From Chromera velia (Eukaryota > Sar > Chromeraceae), in NCBI GenBank assembly GCA_018398765.1, contig JAHBMJ010001229.1:1-64000 (forward strand): 64,000 bases of DNA, read 5' to 3'. The stretch's first letter is position 1; every line of letters begins with the position of its first letter. Made by a program: the position numbers and the translations under genes. Shown one piece after another: positions 1-12,015 of the stretch. The notes under the pieces were generated by a model. The model searched no databases and was not told the origin of the DNA. It saw nothing but the letters and a program-made list of their open reading frames with translations.

Positions 1-790
1 GTAATCAGCCACTTATAGAGAGGCGGCGGCGGGCGTGCAGTGGTCGGCCCGATTCGGCCGGTCCCGAGCCGCGGCGTTGCTTATCGGGGCAGCGCGGATG
101 GAGGCATGATGGAGAGCATGCATGTATTGATCCATACGGAGAGCATACATGTATTGATCCATATTGTGAAGTTGATTCGCGTAATACTTCGAGTGATTTG
201 ATAAAGCAACTCTCAATAGATGAGAGCAGAAGCCGGACAGAAGTCGTGCAGTATTATTCCTGTATAGAGAACCATAAGATTAACTGGACTGTCCTTGACT
301 GGACTCTCTAGTTCATTACACCTTGTCCCGACCAGGCCCCCTGTATCCCCCTATGTAGATTTTCAAGATTTTTTGACTCAGAATTCTGTTGTGTCGATTC
401 TTGGGTAGCCCAGAAGACCCTCCTTGCCGTATATAGTTGCGCTGAAAACCTCTGTGAACCTAAGTGTCACTTAAAAAAATATAATCAAGATGATCTCTAT
501 CTATGGCATCGTTTTTCAAGAGACCGTCCACATCTGCGGCGTAGACGGTCAAGACACCATCCAGATATGCGGCTTTGGATTTCAAGACACCATAAACGAT
601 CTGCACCTACGGTGCGGACTTTCAAACTTCAAGTTATCCAAAAATGTGGCTTGAACTTTCAAGTGGTAGTTAGGTTTAGGGAAGTCCCGCCGAAAGTGCA
701 AGCTGACTGAAGAAACAAAAAAAATAGCATACTGTCAGGACGGGGTGAGACGGCGATGAGAGAGTTGCAGAAGAAAAAGTAAGAAAAAGT
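1..790. other. Window edge, no gene seen
   Basis: I see no supported gene here. The sequence includes short near-repeats, for example two tandem copies of a roughly 30-bp unit at about 117-165 and degenerate AAGACACCAT repeats at about 510-600. Open frames are short and of low quality. Confidence 0.5.
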
Positions 791-1740
791 AGTCACACGA
801 AGCCATTAAATTTTCTCTACACTGAAACTATAGTGTAACACAATTAAAATTATGACACAATACTCCATGCATACACTAGTACCAGTGATACAAATAATTG
901 TATCATAATAGGTGTGATGGAATAGTTTGAGTAAGTTAGGTGTGATAAAATTGTTAGACAAACTTTGAAGTGATCCTAGACTTTCAAAGTGACTAGCAGC
1001 CACTAGCTTAAAATCTTCAGAGTCGTTGAAGGTCAGACTCACCTCATTCACTCATTCATTCACTCACTCACTCACTCACTTCCTTCACTTACCTTACCCA
1101 CTTACTCGCTCACTTACTCACTCACTTACCTCACTCACCCACCCACCCCACTCACCTCACTCACCTCACTCACTTACTCACTCACTCATTCACTCACTCA
1201 CTCATTCACTGCCTTGCTCATTCCTAATTTATTCATTCATTCATTCATTTATTTATTCATTCATTCATTTATTGAATCAGAATCGTCTCCTTCCTCTGCG
1301 TCGCTTTTGTGCTTAAAGTTTCTTTTTTACTGCGCACCCAATGGTCCTGAGAGCCCCCCGCTGCGGCCCGAGCGTCCTCTAGAAGGGGCCGATGCACTGC
1401 TACCCCCTCTACTGGACATCATTCTTTTAAAGATATTGTCACTGCACTGATCAGATGTCTCTCTCCTTCCCTCGCTTCCACCCCGTGCAGTCTGTACAGC
1501 GGCTATGACGCCGCCCCTCGACGCGTGTCAAGCCGCGATCTACAACTAATTTTATCACACATAAGTGTGATTTAATTGAATCAGTCAAAAATTCTTAAAA
1601 TTACAATTATTGTTTCATAAATCATTGTGACACAAAAGCTTTAGGTTTTAGAAATTCTCATTGTGACATACTATAGTTCTAGTGTAATTTAATTTCTCTA
1701 ATTTTCTCAGAAAAAGCAGTCACACACATTTTCTATTAAC
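780..1740. repeat. Tetranucleotide satellite flanked by AT-rich inverted repeats
   Basis: A degenerate CTCA/ATTC tetranucleotide array fills about 1035-1285. It lies between two AT-rich blocks, about 780-960 and 1560-1740. The blocks share an inverted motif around ACTATAGTGTAA and a direct motif GAAAAAG(T/C)AGTCACAC. This could be a miniature inverted-repeat element that captured a microsatellite, but the arms are diverged and I cannot fix the ends. Frames across the array are low-complexity and are not called as genes. Confidence 0.4.
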
Positions 1741-2467
1741 AATGTGACATACACTCCAGACCGTCTGTACTAGTATGTACAGGAGAGTGCAGGAGAGTCT
1801 TCAATTATCTTTAATTCGCCTCTGTTCGAATATATTCATGTACATTCATGTCAGGCTATCAGACGTGCATGACGATGAGCCATGCACCTTCCAACGCGAT
1901 TGAACGAAGATGTGGTCGCCAACGGCGAGTGAAAGACAGGGTAAAGTGAAGACCAAGCTGATTGAATGGACGGAGAACGACGGAGAAGCGTAAAGAAGTA
2001 AAGGGTTGGAGAGAGAAAAGAATCGGACCGGAAGAGTCGTTTGTTGAAGAGTCGCTGCTTGAAAGTGAGTTAAGTGATTCCGGGTCAATTTCCGGCCAGC
2101 AGGGGCAATTGAAGTTGATGTAAAAGAGAAACTAGGAAAAAAAAAATGTGATAGAGGGGCGGGCAGAGTTAGAAACTAAGAGTGGATAGAGTAAGGTAGA
2201 TTAGGAAGAAACTGGCCTAGGTACGATACCTAATTATACCGTGCAAACTAACGGCCAGTATACTTAGTTTTGGTCTCGGTCTCGGTAGACTTTTGTCCAC
2301 CACGGGGCTGTGGCTATCCACTGGGATACACTCCTCCGGAGTCAGTCTCATACCCTATATGCATATCTGCTCCCCTTTCAACTGGGGCAGTCTAGAAAAA
2401 CTTTAGTTATGCAGGATGTTAAATCTACTTCCCTGACTACACCTCTTCCCTTTACCCCTGCCTCTAA

Positions 2468-5107
2468 TGAGAAGTTCATCCCTTGCGCCTTCAGTATCCC
2501 GCCACCGTCTGACTAGGCAGCACACAATTTTTGAAAGCGAGAGAAATACGCAAATAAATAAAAGCATGCATGTACGGCATCGAATAAGTCGACCTAAATC
2601 ACAGAAAAGATGCTGAATAGATGAAAGAGAAGGACAATTGCAAGAAGCCAGGACCAACAGACTCCTCTGTATGAAGTAGCAGAAAAGCTTTATTCATCTG
2701 TCTAGCAGCCTACTAGCCCCGAATCTTCTAGTGGCGCTCTGCCATGCAAGCTTTCGAACCAGTCGTCCTTCAGTCAAGTTCAGCAGGTAGACCAATACAA
2801 AGTGATCAAGAATCTAGTCAAGAATGCAGTCTTTCTTTACTAGTGGGCAGGTTGTTGTAAAGAAGAATGCCTTGCCAACACTGGCAAAAGACCCGAAGAC
2901 AGGACAGATCCCTCCTTCCATCTATTTGAAGTGGAAAAAAGGGGTGAAGAGTGAATTTTCGGGAAATACGACGAACCTTTCGTTTCCAGATGAAGAGAAG
3001 GCGGTTGCTTGGAGAGCGAACCAACTCAGGTTTGCACTCCAGCAGATAGTACCAGAGGCACTGGTTGTTCTGTAAAACTTGGCTGAAAACTGGGAAAACA
3101 AGAAATTCATGGATAGGAACCAAGCAAAAGGTCCGGCAGCGTACGAGAAGAAGATCTACAAAGCCTTGGACACCAAGATTGGACCCAAAAATAAAGAACT
3201 GATACAAGCGATAGAGCAGGAGTTCGATGAGTTGAAATCCCCCAAACAGAAGGTCTTGTAGAAGATGAACCTCCGCAGCCTTCTCACTTAATTTAAAGAG
3301 ATGAAGAAGGAAGCAGGCAACGTGGCCAATTTCCTATACAGCGCAGTCACATATGCCCAGAAGCTGCAGGACACCCTCCCAGGTGATCTCCTGCTGCAAG
3401 CCACCACTTCTCTCATAGCAGCAGATGTGAATGACCCAGACAAGCTGGTGAAATGGCTAGAAGAGCGAGTTAACGCTGAAATAGGGAGATTAATGAGGAA
3501 GAAGCTCCAGGAATCTCAAGCCGTAGCAGCAGTAGCACAGCAGCAAACCGAACCTTCACTCGTCTGGCAGCAGGCACTAGCAGCATACCCAAACAGAAAA
3601 GCGATGTTCACTAGGGGTGTAGGAGTCCCCCCGCTCGACAAAAAAGTGGGCAACCCATACGCACAGAGCCTGGCACAGAGACCGATAGGTTCAGGCCCTG
3701 TCCTTCACGAACTATGCGGGTATTGTGGGAAGTTTACATACTCAAACAGAGGGGATTGTGAGGTGTATGGGTCCATATGTGCCAGGTGTGGAGGGAAAGA
3801 CCATTTTCCTCATGTCTGCAGAGCAACGGGGCCAAACTACAAGATGATCCTGACCTAGATGCGGGAATGAGGACAGAGAAAGAAAGAAACAACAGACAGG
3901 GGGCATCAGGGGCCAAGATATACAGGATCCCAGCCCTACAAGGCTGAAGCACTCAAAGCACAGTGGACGGCCCTCACCCAAGACAAAGTCTGGGGTTAGT
4001 CGGTTGCTCAGTGGCCGAAGAAAGAGCAACAGGCAGTGATGGAATGCATTTTCCAAGAAGAATGGTAAGGAAATGGAGGGAGACAGGGAGAAGAAATTTC
4101 AAAGCAAAGAGAGATATACAAAACAGAAAACTTTAAGATGGAGAAGAAAAAGAGGAGCTACATAAACTCTTCTCGCTTTGAACAACTTGGAAAGGTGTGT
4201 GGTGTTGTATTCTGGTGGCAGTGCAAATGAAAGGGGAAAGGGACGCCTTGAATTCTTTATTGCTTACAGACATGAACACGTATGCATAGTTCAGGGAAAG
4301 AGGGAACGAGGGGGAAAGAGTCAGACCGTAGGAGATGGAAAGAAGATTTCAATACAACACCGCAGTAGATTGATAAGCAAACAGTGATAGATGGATGGCC
4401 ACAGACATGACCGCTGACACAGAACCGTAGTAGATACACAGAGGGGCCAAACCGAAGGAGACAAAGAGGCAAACACAAGTAAGACCCGGGTGTTTAGTGC
4501 AAAATGAAATGTATGTATTTGTGATATTGTGTGTGTATGTGTATATATATGAGTGTGTGTGAGTGCACAAGGGTAGAGTAATGACGGTGGCCAACGTTGC
4601 TTCTGCTTTTGAACGTTCATTCATTCAATATGTTGCGATGTGTTGTCTTAAGATGTGGATGAAAAGAAGCAAAAGAGGGAGTCTGTGTGGGGCCATGCAT
4701 TCCTAGCTGAAGGAGCGTCACAGGAAAAAGGGGTGAGAACAAAGATCGTTGGACTCCTTTCTTTTCTGTTTTCCTGATGCCGCCCTACAGAGATCGTTCA
4801 TGCTGGTTCAGACTTACTAAGAAGAGGGGTGAAAGCACTAAAAATCAGACGCCGACGGGATAAGGGGTGACTGAGAAGTTCGCCCCTGGCGCCTTCAGTA
4901 TTCCGCCGCCGTCCGACTAGGCAGCGCGCAAAGTGAGAGAAATACGCAAATAAATAAAAGCATGCATGCATGTACGGCATCGAATAAGTCGACCTGAATC
5001 ACAAAAAAGATGCTGAACAGATGAAAGACAAGGATAATTGCGAGAAGCCAGGACCAACAGACTCCTCTGTATGAAGTAGCAGAAAAGCTCTATCCATCTG
5101 TTTAGCA
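2468..5107 (+). mobile_element. Small gag-bearing LTR-type retroelement fossil
   Basis: Two direct repeats of about 240 bp (about 2468-2707 and 4872-5107) start TG and end near CA. They match along their length with roughly 8% substitutions and a few small indels. Between them lies a gag-like region (about 2824-3858, plus strand) ending in a Cys/His cluster of zinc-knuckle type (CGYCG, then CARCGGKDHFPHVC). A purine-rich stretch just before the second repeat fits a polypurine tract. No protease, integrase or reverse transcriptase is visible, so it would be a non-autonomous, gag-only element. It is broken, with at least a few breaks, and is old by its repeat divergence. I found no clear target-site duplication, so the exact ends are uncertain. 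Confidence 0.5.
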
Positions 5108-5713
5108 GCTTGAGAAGGTTTTGCTTTTTCGATGTGGTCGCCCCGCACTACAAGCCGCGAGGCCATAGCCAAGTGCTGTGCATGCAGGCTGCATATGGCT
5201 GCATGTATGGGGTCCGTCCGGCCCTCCACACTGCCTGCAGTTCACTGATTTTGCATCTGTCATAGTGAATGGTTGTTCACGTATTGTTCAATGGTGTTCC
5301 ATGATGTTCCATATTGTTCCCTTCACCGTCGCTGTGAATTTTGGTCAGATGTGCTGCATGAAACATGCTGAAACTTTGTGCCGAAACTCCTGTTGGCAAT
5401 TTTGTGGGCTTCAGAAATGAGGAAATCTAGAATCCCTCCGCCAGTGTGACGATCACATGCATGTGCAGTCAAAAATTCATTCCTCAGTCTTGTTCTTTGT
5501 TTTGTTGAATCTCGCTGCACGCAAAACTCCGTGCGTGACAACTGCCAGGCTGGTGAAGGTTAAGTAACTTCCTGTGGCGATTTGTTGTGTGCTGAGCGTT
5601 TCAAAGAGCCACAATACGCATCTCTACCTGACAACTGATTGAGGTGCGCGGTTAAGAACCTGGTGTAGCAACCATTTTCGGCAATGTCGGTTTTTATACC
5701 CTCTTCTAACTTT

Positions 5714-8181
5714 ATGTCGGAGATTCCTCTAATCAAAGTGAAACTGGAGGAGGCAGTGGAGAAGTGCGACCCCATTAAGGTGGGCTAACATGTTGGAAAG
5801 ATGCGGAATTTGTGTCAGAACATCGACCCCGGCCTTTCTGCGCTTGAAAGATGTTCGATTGGAAATCCCACCAAGGCAAAGGAAGGCCTGAAGGTGTTGA
5901 CACAAGTGATGGCTGTTGCCATTGAGAAGTCAAAAGAAAGTGGCGGTGATCCGAAGTCCATTCTTTGCAAGATGAAGCTTCAATATGGTTTGTTGGAGCT
6001 CCTCTTCTTTCGAAACAAGTTCAGGGAAGCAACTCAGACGGCCACTCAAATGATGCAGAGGTGGGAAGTGGAGAGGCTTACAGAGAGACTTCGGGGGCAG
6101 GGTCCAATAGTAGATCCTGATTTTGCCTTTATGCGTTGCATCTCTAGAGCATTCTTACTCACGTGCTCTCCACAGCAGGATACTACCAGAAGGCAGTAGA
6201 GGAATATAAAAAATTAAGGCTGATGCCGACCTGCAGTGTTACCGTTCGCTTCACGCCATTGTGTTGAGTGACTTTGCGCACCACTGCACAGAGTTTCAAA
6301 AATTGGTGGTGCAGACCATCTGAAAAGGGCAGAAGAGCTTTGGAGGGAGGGGATTGCGTTGTTTGTTCCTGGCTTTGGCCAACAGGGGGTAGACTTTGAC
6401 CGTTCTCAGCCGATGGTTTTTGACCTCGGAGTTCCAACCATGTTGAATTTCATGACAAGCCAAGTTTTGCTCCCGCAGAAAAGATGGGAAGAGGGTGTTC
6501 AGTGTTTGCGCCTCATCCTTGAATTCCGTCTCCACCAGAACCCATCCAACCCTCCGCAGTTTGAAATCGCCTCTGTACGTGCTGGTCTCTCGAAAGCACT
6601 TTTCAGATGGGATAAAGAGATTCGAAGGGAGACGCTGAAAGAGACTCAGTCTTCTCCAATAGAGTCCTTAAAGGAAAGGCAGCAGATGCGGGGAGGCTGT
6701 TAGGGGAGTCGGTAAACATTCTGCGTCAGGCCATAGAAGAGGCGTGTCTGATTGTTAACAGTCCCAACGCTGTGATTGTCGCGTGGATAGTGGATCTCTT
6801 GGTGAGGCAGGAGGGGTTAATAGATCCTTAGCAGATCATGATGGAGGGGCGGACTTTCCTCGGGTGGGCGGATGAGAACGGATTTGCCAATTCGACGGAC
6901 ACTGAATATCTGTGTGTGCTTGTGATGAGAGCAGAGTATGCTGTACAGAAGAAGCGAAAGACAATGTCATCGGAAGACAAGCCACCTCTTTATGGTGGAT
7001 GAATTTCACGTTTACAGCCTGATTGAGCGTGAACCTCTGGAGCATCCAGACCCGAAGGATGCCAAGGTAGGCGCAACGTTTGAGACGCTGAGGTTACACT
7101 TCCAGCCCTCCTATCCCACAGAGAAGGTTCCCTTCCCTTTCGAATACACAGACCAAAAATACCTCAAGTCAAACATGCCTCCGAAGCAGTGGAAGACTTA
7201 TGCGACAGAAACTGTCAAAGCATGCAAGAGAGCAAACAGAGGTATGACATTGCTAGGCGATTGGGGTAATTTGGCGAATTATCATCTGTAGAGAAGGGGG
7301 GTTCCGGTTAATGTTGACGAGAGCCTTCATTGTTTCCAAAACGGTTTGCAGTCGAGTGAGGAGGGCACGGGGGAGTTTGTGGGGGAGTTTGCTTTGCGGA
7401 TTGGAAAGATTCTTTGCAGAAAGAGACGTGATCTCCCAGAGGCTCATCGTATGTTCCTCAAAGCCGCCACGGCTCCACTTCAACCTTCTGCCAAATTCAC
7501 AGCCATGAAAAGGGCGGGAGCATAGGGCACTGTAGGTATAAATTACTAGTACGGGAGAGGGGTCGAGAGGGACTATGACGCTGCCTTGAGATGGTACAAA
7601 CGTTCGGCTCAGAGTCGGGGGGTGGCTTTGGGGGGAATTTGGCAGTGTTGCTCCATGATTTAGGGAGGTATGATGAGGCGGACGACTGGAGTGCTGCCTG
7701 CACCGCGTCGAAGTCTCTCATCAGAGACTCGTCCAACAGCGAAGCCGTCCTTCGTCACGCGAATCGTTTGTATCAGAAGGCAGAGAATGAACAGGGAAAG
7801 GATGGGGGTGATCTAGCTCAGGCAAAGAAAGACAGGGAGGAAGCAGTACGGTTGGTGTGGGAGCTTTTGCGGAACAGACTTGACAAGCTTACGAATGCTA
7901 CAACCCAAGACGAGCAGTCTTTCAAAAGGGCAGCGGAGCTGTTGGCGGTGTGGGAGGAGGGGTTGAAGGTGAGGGTGAAGGAGGAGTATGGTCTTCCAGG
8001 GTGCATTCATTCTTCGACGACAGCGAAGATGAGTGTTTGTGCACGGTGCAAGCAGGTTGCGTACTGTGGGCATCAATACCAAAAACAGCACTGGAAAGAA
8101 CATAAGAAGACCTGTTCCCCTTCTGAGATTGTACAGGCAGCAGCGGAGGCAAAGAAGGGTATGTTGGAAGAATCAGAATGA
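5714..8181 (+). pseudogene. TPR/Sel1-repeat MYND-finger gene copy, intronless and decayed
   Basis: The strand encodes, in pieces of all three frames, a protein with TPR/Sel1-type repeats and a C-terminal MYND-like zinc finger. One piece near 6180 reads GYYQKAVEEYKK. Another near 7550 reads YGRGVERDYDAALRWYKRSA, a classic Sel1 repeat. The finger near 8030-8125 reads CARCKQVAYC followed by HWKEHKKTC; its first Cys pair is degenerate. The likely original start is at 5714 (MSEIPLIKVKLEE). In-frame stops and frame changes occur at about 5786, near 6190-6340, 6704, about 6830, about 7290 and between 7525 and 7600. Unlike the neighbouring genes it shows no clear introns, and an AATAAA lies at about 8191. 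This fits a processed retrocopy of a TPR-MYND family gene. A heavily mis-assembled live gene is less likely. Confidence 0.7.
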
Positions 8182-8191
8182 GACGGTTGTA

Positions 8192-8949
8192 AATAAAACT
8201 TTCAGGGTGTTTTTATTGATTGATTGATTTATAGCGTCATGATCCACAGTCTAGACTTCAAACCCCTACTAGAGGTGATCCCAATGAATGTTTTTATTGA
8301 TTTATTTATGAATGAATGAAGTAGTGAATGAATGAATATAGTAATTTAATGAATGAATAAAAAATGTCAGAATCAACGAGAAAAAATTTTAAAGCTTAGT
8401 AAAAGGCATGCAGTCTATTACAGGCCGGACTAGTTATAGAAGGGTACTACATCTATGGACTGGTAAAATAAAAAAATAGTGATTATTTTGACTATTCCTA
8501 CGTTTTGATAGTAAATAGTGAAATAGTGCCATTATAGTGAACTATTTACTATTTGATACATACTATAGAAATAGTTCACTATTTTGACTATTTTTAAAAA
8601 TGAATTGGAACAGAAAATCTTGCTATAAAATAGAACACTATTTTATTTTTTCCACTATTTTTATATTCATTCTACACTTTCACTCAGTCACTATGCAGTG
8701 TCACCAGAAATAGTCCAAATAGTTAACTATTTTCACTATTTTTATATCTAATTTACACTTTCATATTCCATTTTCACATCGATTTTCCCATTGTTTTCGA
8801 CCTTGAAATTTTTTAAATTCAATCAATCCTGTAATGATCTCATTTGATGATGATAATGATAATAATCAATAAAAAGGCTAGTAAAAAGGCTTTACTCCAT
8901 CAATTTCAGCTTTTGATTTAGTTTCGTTGAAAAGTTACGAATATCTATT
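8192..8949. other. AT-rich intergenic stretch with ACTATTT-type degenerate repeats
   Basis: There is no gene. Between about 8470 and 8760 the motif AATAGT/ACTATTT recurs many times on both strands, giving a degenerate palindromic AT-rich satellite. TGAT and GAATGAAT runs occur near 8215-8360. Confidence 0.5.
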
Positions 8950-9276
8950 CTAGGCCTTGCACTATAAAATTCTTAAAAAAAAATGAAGGTCTTATTTTTT
9001 TTTTTTTTTGAATTTTACAAAACTAAAGCTATTAGTAAAGCACTTCAATCTGTAGGTGATCGAAGGTGATAAGAAATCTCCATTGCCGGCAGACCGCTGA
9101 GACCGGCAATTACCGGCAGTGCAAGGTTGTTTTCGATCAGTAGAGATCACAACCCTGCAATAATGATGAATTTAATCATCAATTTTCTCATGATTTTGTT
9201 CTAAAATTCTAAAATTTAAAAAAAAAAAAAATGAGGTCCTTATTTTTTTTTTTTGAATTTTTAGTACAAGGCCTTG
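8950..9276. mobile_element. MITE-like element, CTAGGC family, copy A
   Basis: The left end reads CTAGGCCTTGCACT and the right end, reverse-complemented, reads CAAGGCCTTGTACT. Each end is followed inward by AAAATTC and long A/T runs. Total length is about 327 bp with no coding capacity. Two other elements in the window (39,789-40,033 and 56,120-56,383) begin with the same CTAGGCnnnGCAC pattern, which supports a shared family of miniature inverted-repeat DNA elements. Target duplications are masked by A/T runs. Confidence 0.5.
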
Positions 9277-9313
9277 TATCTATTTTTTGAAAAGAAAAGT
9301 AGTGGCTACCATA

Positions 9314-9315
<2 letters not shown>

Positions 9316-9344
<29 letters not shown>

Positions 9345-9364
9345 AATTGATTGATTGATTGATT
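9316..9364. repeat. ATTG tetranucleotide microsatellite
   Basis: About 12 tandem ATTG units with one imperfect unit. No coding role. Confidence 0.9.
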
Positions 9365-10912
9365 GGTGCTAGGTCACAGCCTATAGCCTATAGGTGGAGT
9401 TAAGACTCTTAAACGGCGAATGCAGTCTGATTTTCCTACAATTTATGTGTAGCTATTAATCCTAGCATCAATTTCATTCTTTATTGTAACTAGTATTGCA
9501 ATAATGTCCTAAATAACTTGAATGTCAAATTGATGTAGCATTTTAGCTAGCATTCTAGTAACATAACGCATTTTAGCTCAAGAATCTAGTCAAAAATTAA
9601 AAAACTGTATTGAAGTTGCGACATAAGAGGTTTATTTATGTTTATTTTAATAAAAAGAATTCATTCGGCGGCCTCTTTTCATTTTAGCTTCTAATTTGTA
9701 CTAATTTGCTCTAAAATTCGTTTTACTTAATTTAAAAGCCTAGTTAAAAGCAATAATTTTTTTGAAAAATTTCAGATAGAAATTCATGCAGGTATAACTA
9801 AGCGTATCACAGAGAAAAGTGTAAGAGAAAGGTAGACAATGTCATGAAAATCGATTATTGGAATGATCCGACACTTCCCGCGTGCACGCTTATACATAAG
9901 CGCAAGAGGCAGATGTCAGGTACAACATTGAGGAAAACAAAAGGACCATGCACATCGTATAGAGCAACAAACGCACGCACGCATGCACGTAGTGTACTTT
10001 CTTCACAGCGTCAAGTCACACACGAACGAAGTCAGTGACAGCAGACAGCAGAAGGGCAAAGACAGGTTGGAACGCCCAGAAGCGCTGACACTGCATGCAT
10101 GCAAACCGGCTCCCTCAATCTCACTTACATTGGATTTGAATCGCTATACCATATGATAACCGATGAAACGGCTGCCTTCAAATTGCTCCAGACCCCCCCC
10201 ACCCATTTATTGCAAGGTATCCTTTTCACTTCCGCCTTTCTTTTCTCCAACACTCTAAGGTTTAAATGCAAATGACCCTCTTACCCCGTCTGCCCCCCTC
10301 CCCCCCCCGTTTTTCATTCTAATTGGAACGTTCCCTAAATCTTGCCTGAGCAAATGAAATGAAGTCATGAATTCTTGGTACGTGCCGCCAATGGGAGGCC
10401 CGACAGGAAGAGAAGGATGGCAGGAAGGAAAGACATGCAGAGAACAACACATAATGCATCGATATACCTCTCCCTGCAATGAGGGGAAAACTAGATGCCC
10501 CCCTAGCTAGCTCCGCGGAAGGTGGATCAAGAATCGTCTCCTGTGAGACTCACACTTCCACTTGGATTCTCTCGCCGTCCCCTCCTTTTTGTCCTCCCCT
10601 CTGCTGCTCACCTCTACACCTCCACGCTGACGGCTGGGAATCTCCTGCTGCCGCAGGAAAAGGCAGGCCAGTGCTGTCACAAATGAACGTGCAGAGCACA
10701 AAATGTAACTGACACACACCGATCCCTTTGGCTTCGGGCGGGGATCCACGCACGGCCTGACTTTCCTCCGATGTAGGGACGTGCGGTCAGGTCCCAGCAA
10801 AGAGGAGCAGACAGACCACTCAAGTTAAGTTTGTGGGGCCAAGGAAGCAAAATTAATGCAGGCACAGACATGCATCCATCAACCTCTCTCGTCCAGTTCA
10901 GACAGGATCCGC
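9365..10912. other. Intergenic, no gene seen
   Basis: The first part is AT-rich without structure I can name. From about 10,080 onward it becomes GC-richer, with C-runs and several TGCATGCA-like words. A stretch at about 10,680-10,735 resembles one at about 11,090-11,145 (ACAAAATG then CTCTTTGGCT-like words), so local duplication has happened. Frames here lack splice structure and conserved motifs. Confidence 0.4.
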
Positions 10913-11012
10913 CCTTCCTTCCTTCCTTCCTTCCTTCCTCCCTTCCTTCCTTCCTTCCTTCCTTCCTCCCTTCCTCCCTTCCTTCCTTCCTTCCTTCCTT
11001 CCTTCCTTCCCC
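10913..11012. repeat. CCTT tetranucleotide microsatellite
   Basis: A long run of CCTT units with occasional CCTC variants. Arg/Lys/Glu-rich or Pro/Ser-rich frames across it are artefacts of the repeat. Confidence 0.9.
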
Positions 11013-11329
11013 ACTCAGTGACTCTTCTTCCCTTCCTTCCACACGATGATTATGCTTCCTCCTCTTGCCCCAGAGAAAAGTGGGCAATGTCGCAGGTGCA
11101 CGTGGGAACCACAAAATGCAACAGACACTCACAAATCTCTTTGGCTGGGAAGTAGGGGAGACGATGCGTGGGTTCGAAAGAGTTTTCTCTGACGCCAAGA
11201 CCGGGAAGCCGAAACGTTCCAGGGCTCCAAGCGTCCCATAGATCGCAAAATGGAGGGAGAAGAACACGCACAGACAACGAATGCATGCAGAGGGACTGCA
11301 TGTGCATGCATTCAATTGAATGACTGCAA

Positions 11330-12015
11330 AGTCGACCCAATCCAAGAGGGTCAGGAGGGGAGAGGGAAAGAAAGAACAAGGAGGAGCAAAAAAAAAAAAA
11401 AGAAGAAGAAAGGAACTTCAAGAAAGAAAAGAGAAGCAGATCGACGAACGGGAATAACAAATACGCAATTGCGTCTTGATCTCCTTTGCCACCCGGCTGT
11501 CTGCCCTTTTTTCAATGAAGAGACAGAAAATGCTATGAAGTTGATTGGAAACATCAAACGCAAGATGAAGCACTTACTGACCACCTCAGAGGCTGTGAAT
11601 TAAGTGTGAGCGTAAAAGACAGACGGAAGACAACAAACAAATGACAAAATTATTCCTGCATGCGAATCTGACACAGTGGCTTACTCAAAAGGGAGGGGGA
11701 GGAGAAGAAAGATGACGAAGCACACGGACGAATGCCTCAAGCTGTTCCATCGTCGAGTGCGGCCTCTCTTTAAATCAAATTTCTTTTCGCAAAGGAAAGG
11801 GAAAAAAAGGGGGAGAGCTGATGCTAGAGAAGAACGAAGGGAGCTGCGGCACTACGTCCACTTCTTACGAACAATTCACACAAGACATGTGTTAAAAATG
11901 CAAAAGGTACATCTGAAAGCGAACTTGCGCTTGCCTTTCTTTCCCCCCTCCCATGCACCCTCCCACCTTCCCATGGATTGACTGGGCCCTCACATCTTCA
12001 CCACCGTCTCAAGAG
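11330..12015. repeat. Segmental direct duplication, copy 1
   Basis: This segment is repeated, diverged, at about 14,320-15,000 in the same orientation. Shared landmarks in order are GTCGACCCAAT, a purine block, GAAACATCAAACGC, TTAAATCAAATTTCTTT, CTTACGAACAATTCAC and CTCACATCTTCACCACCG. The spacing between copies is about 2.99 kb. I see no gene in either copy. Confidence 0.75.

Noticed and set aside
10677-11345. Minus-strand frame of 222 residues rich in KEGR
   Set aside because: Its core is the translated CCTT microsatellite, with no motif or splice support on either side.
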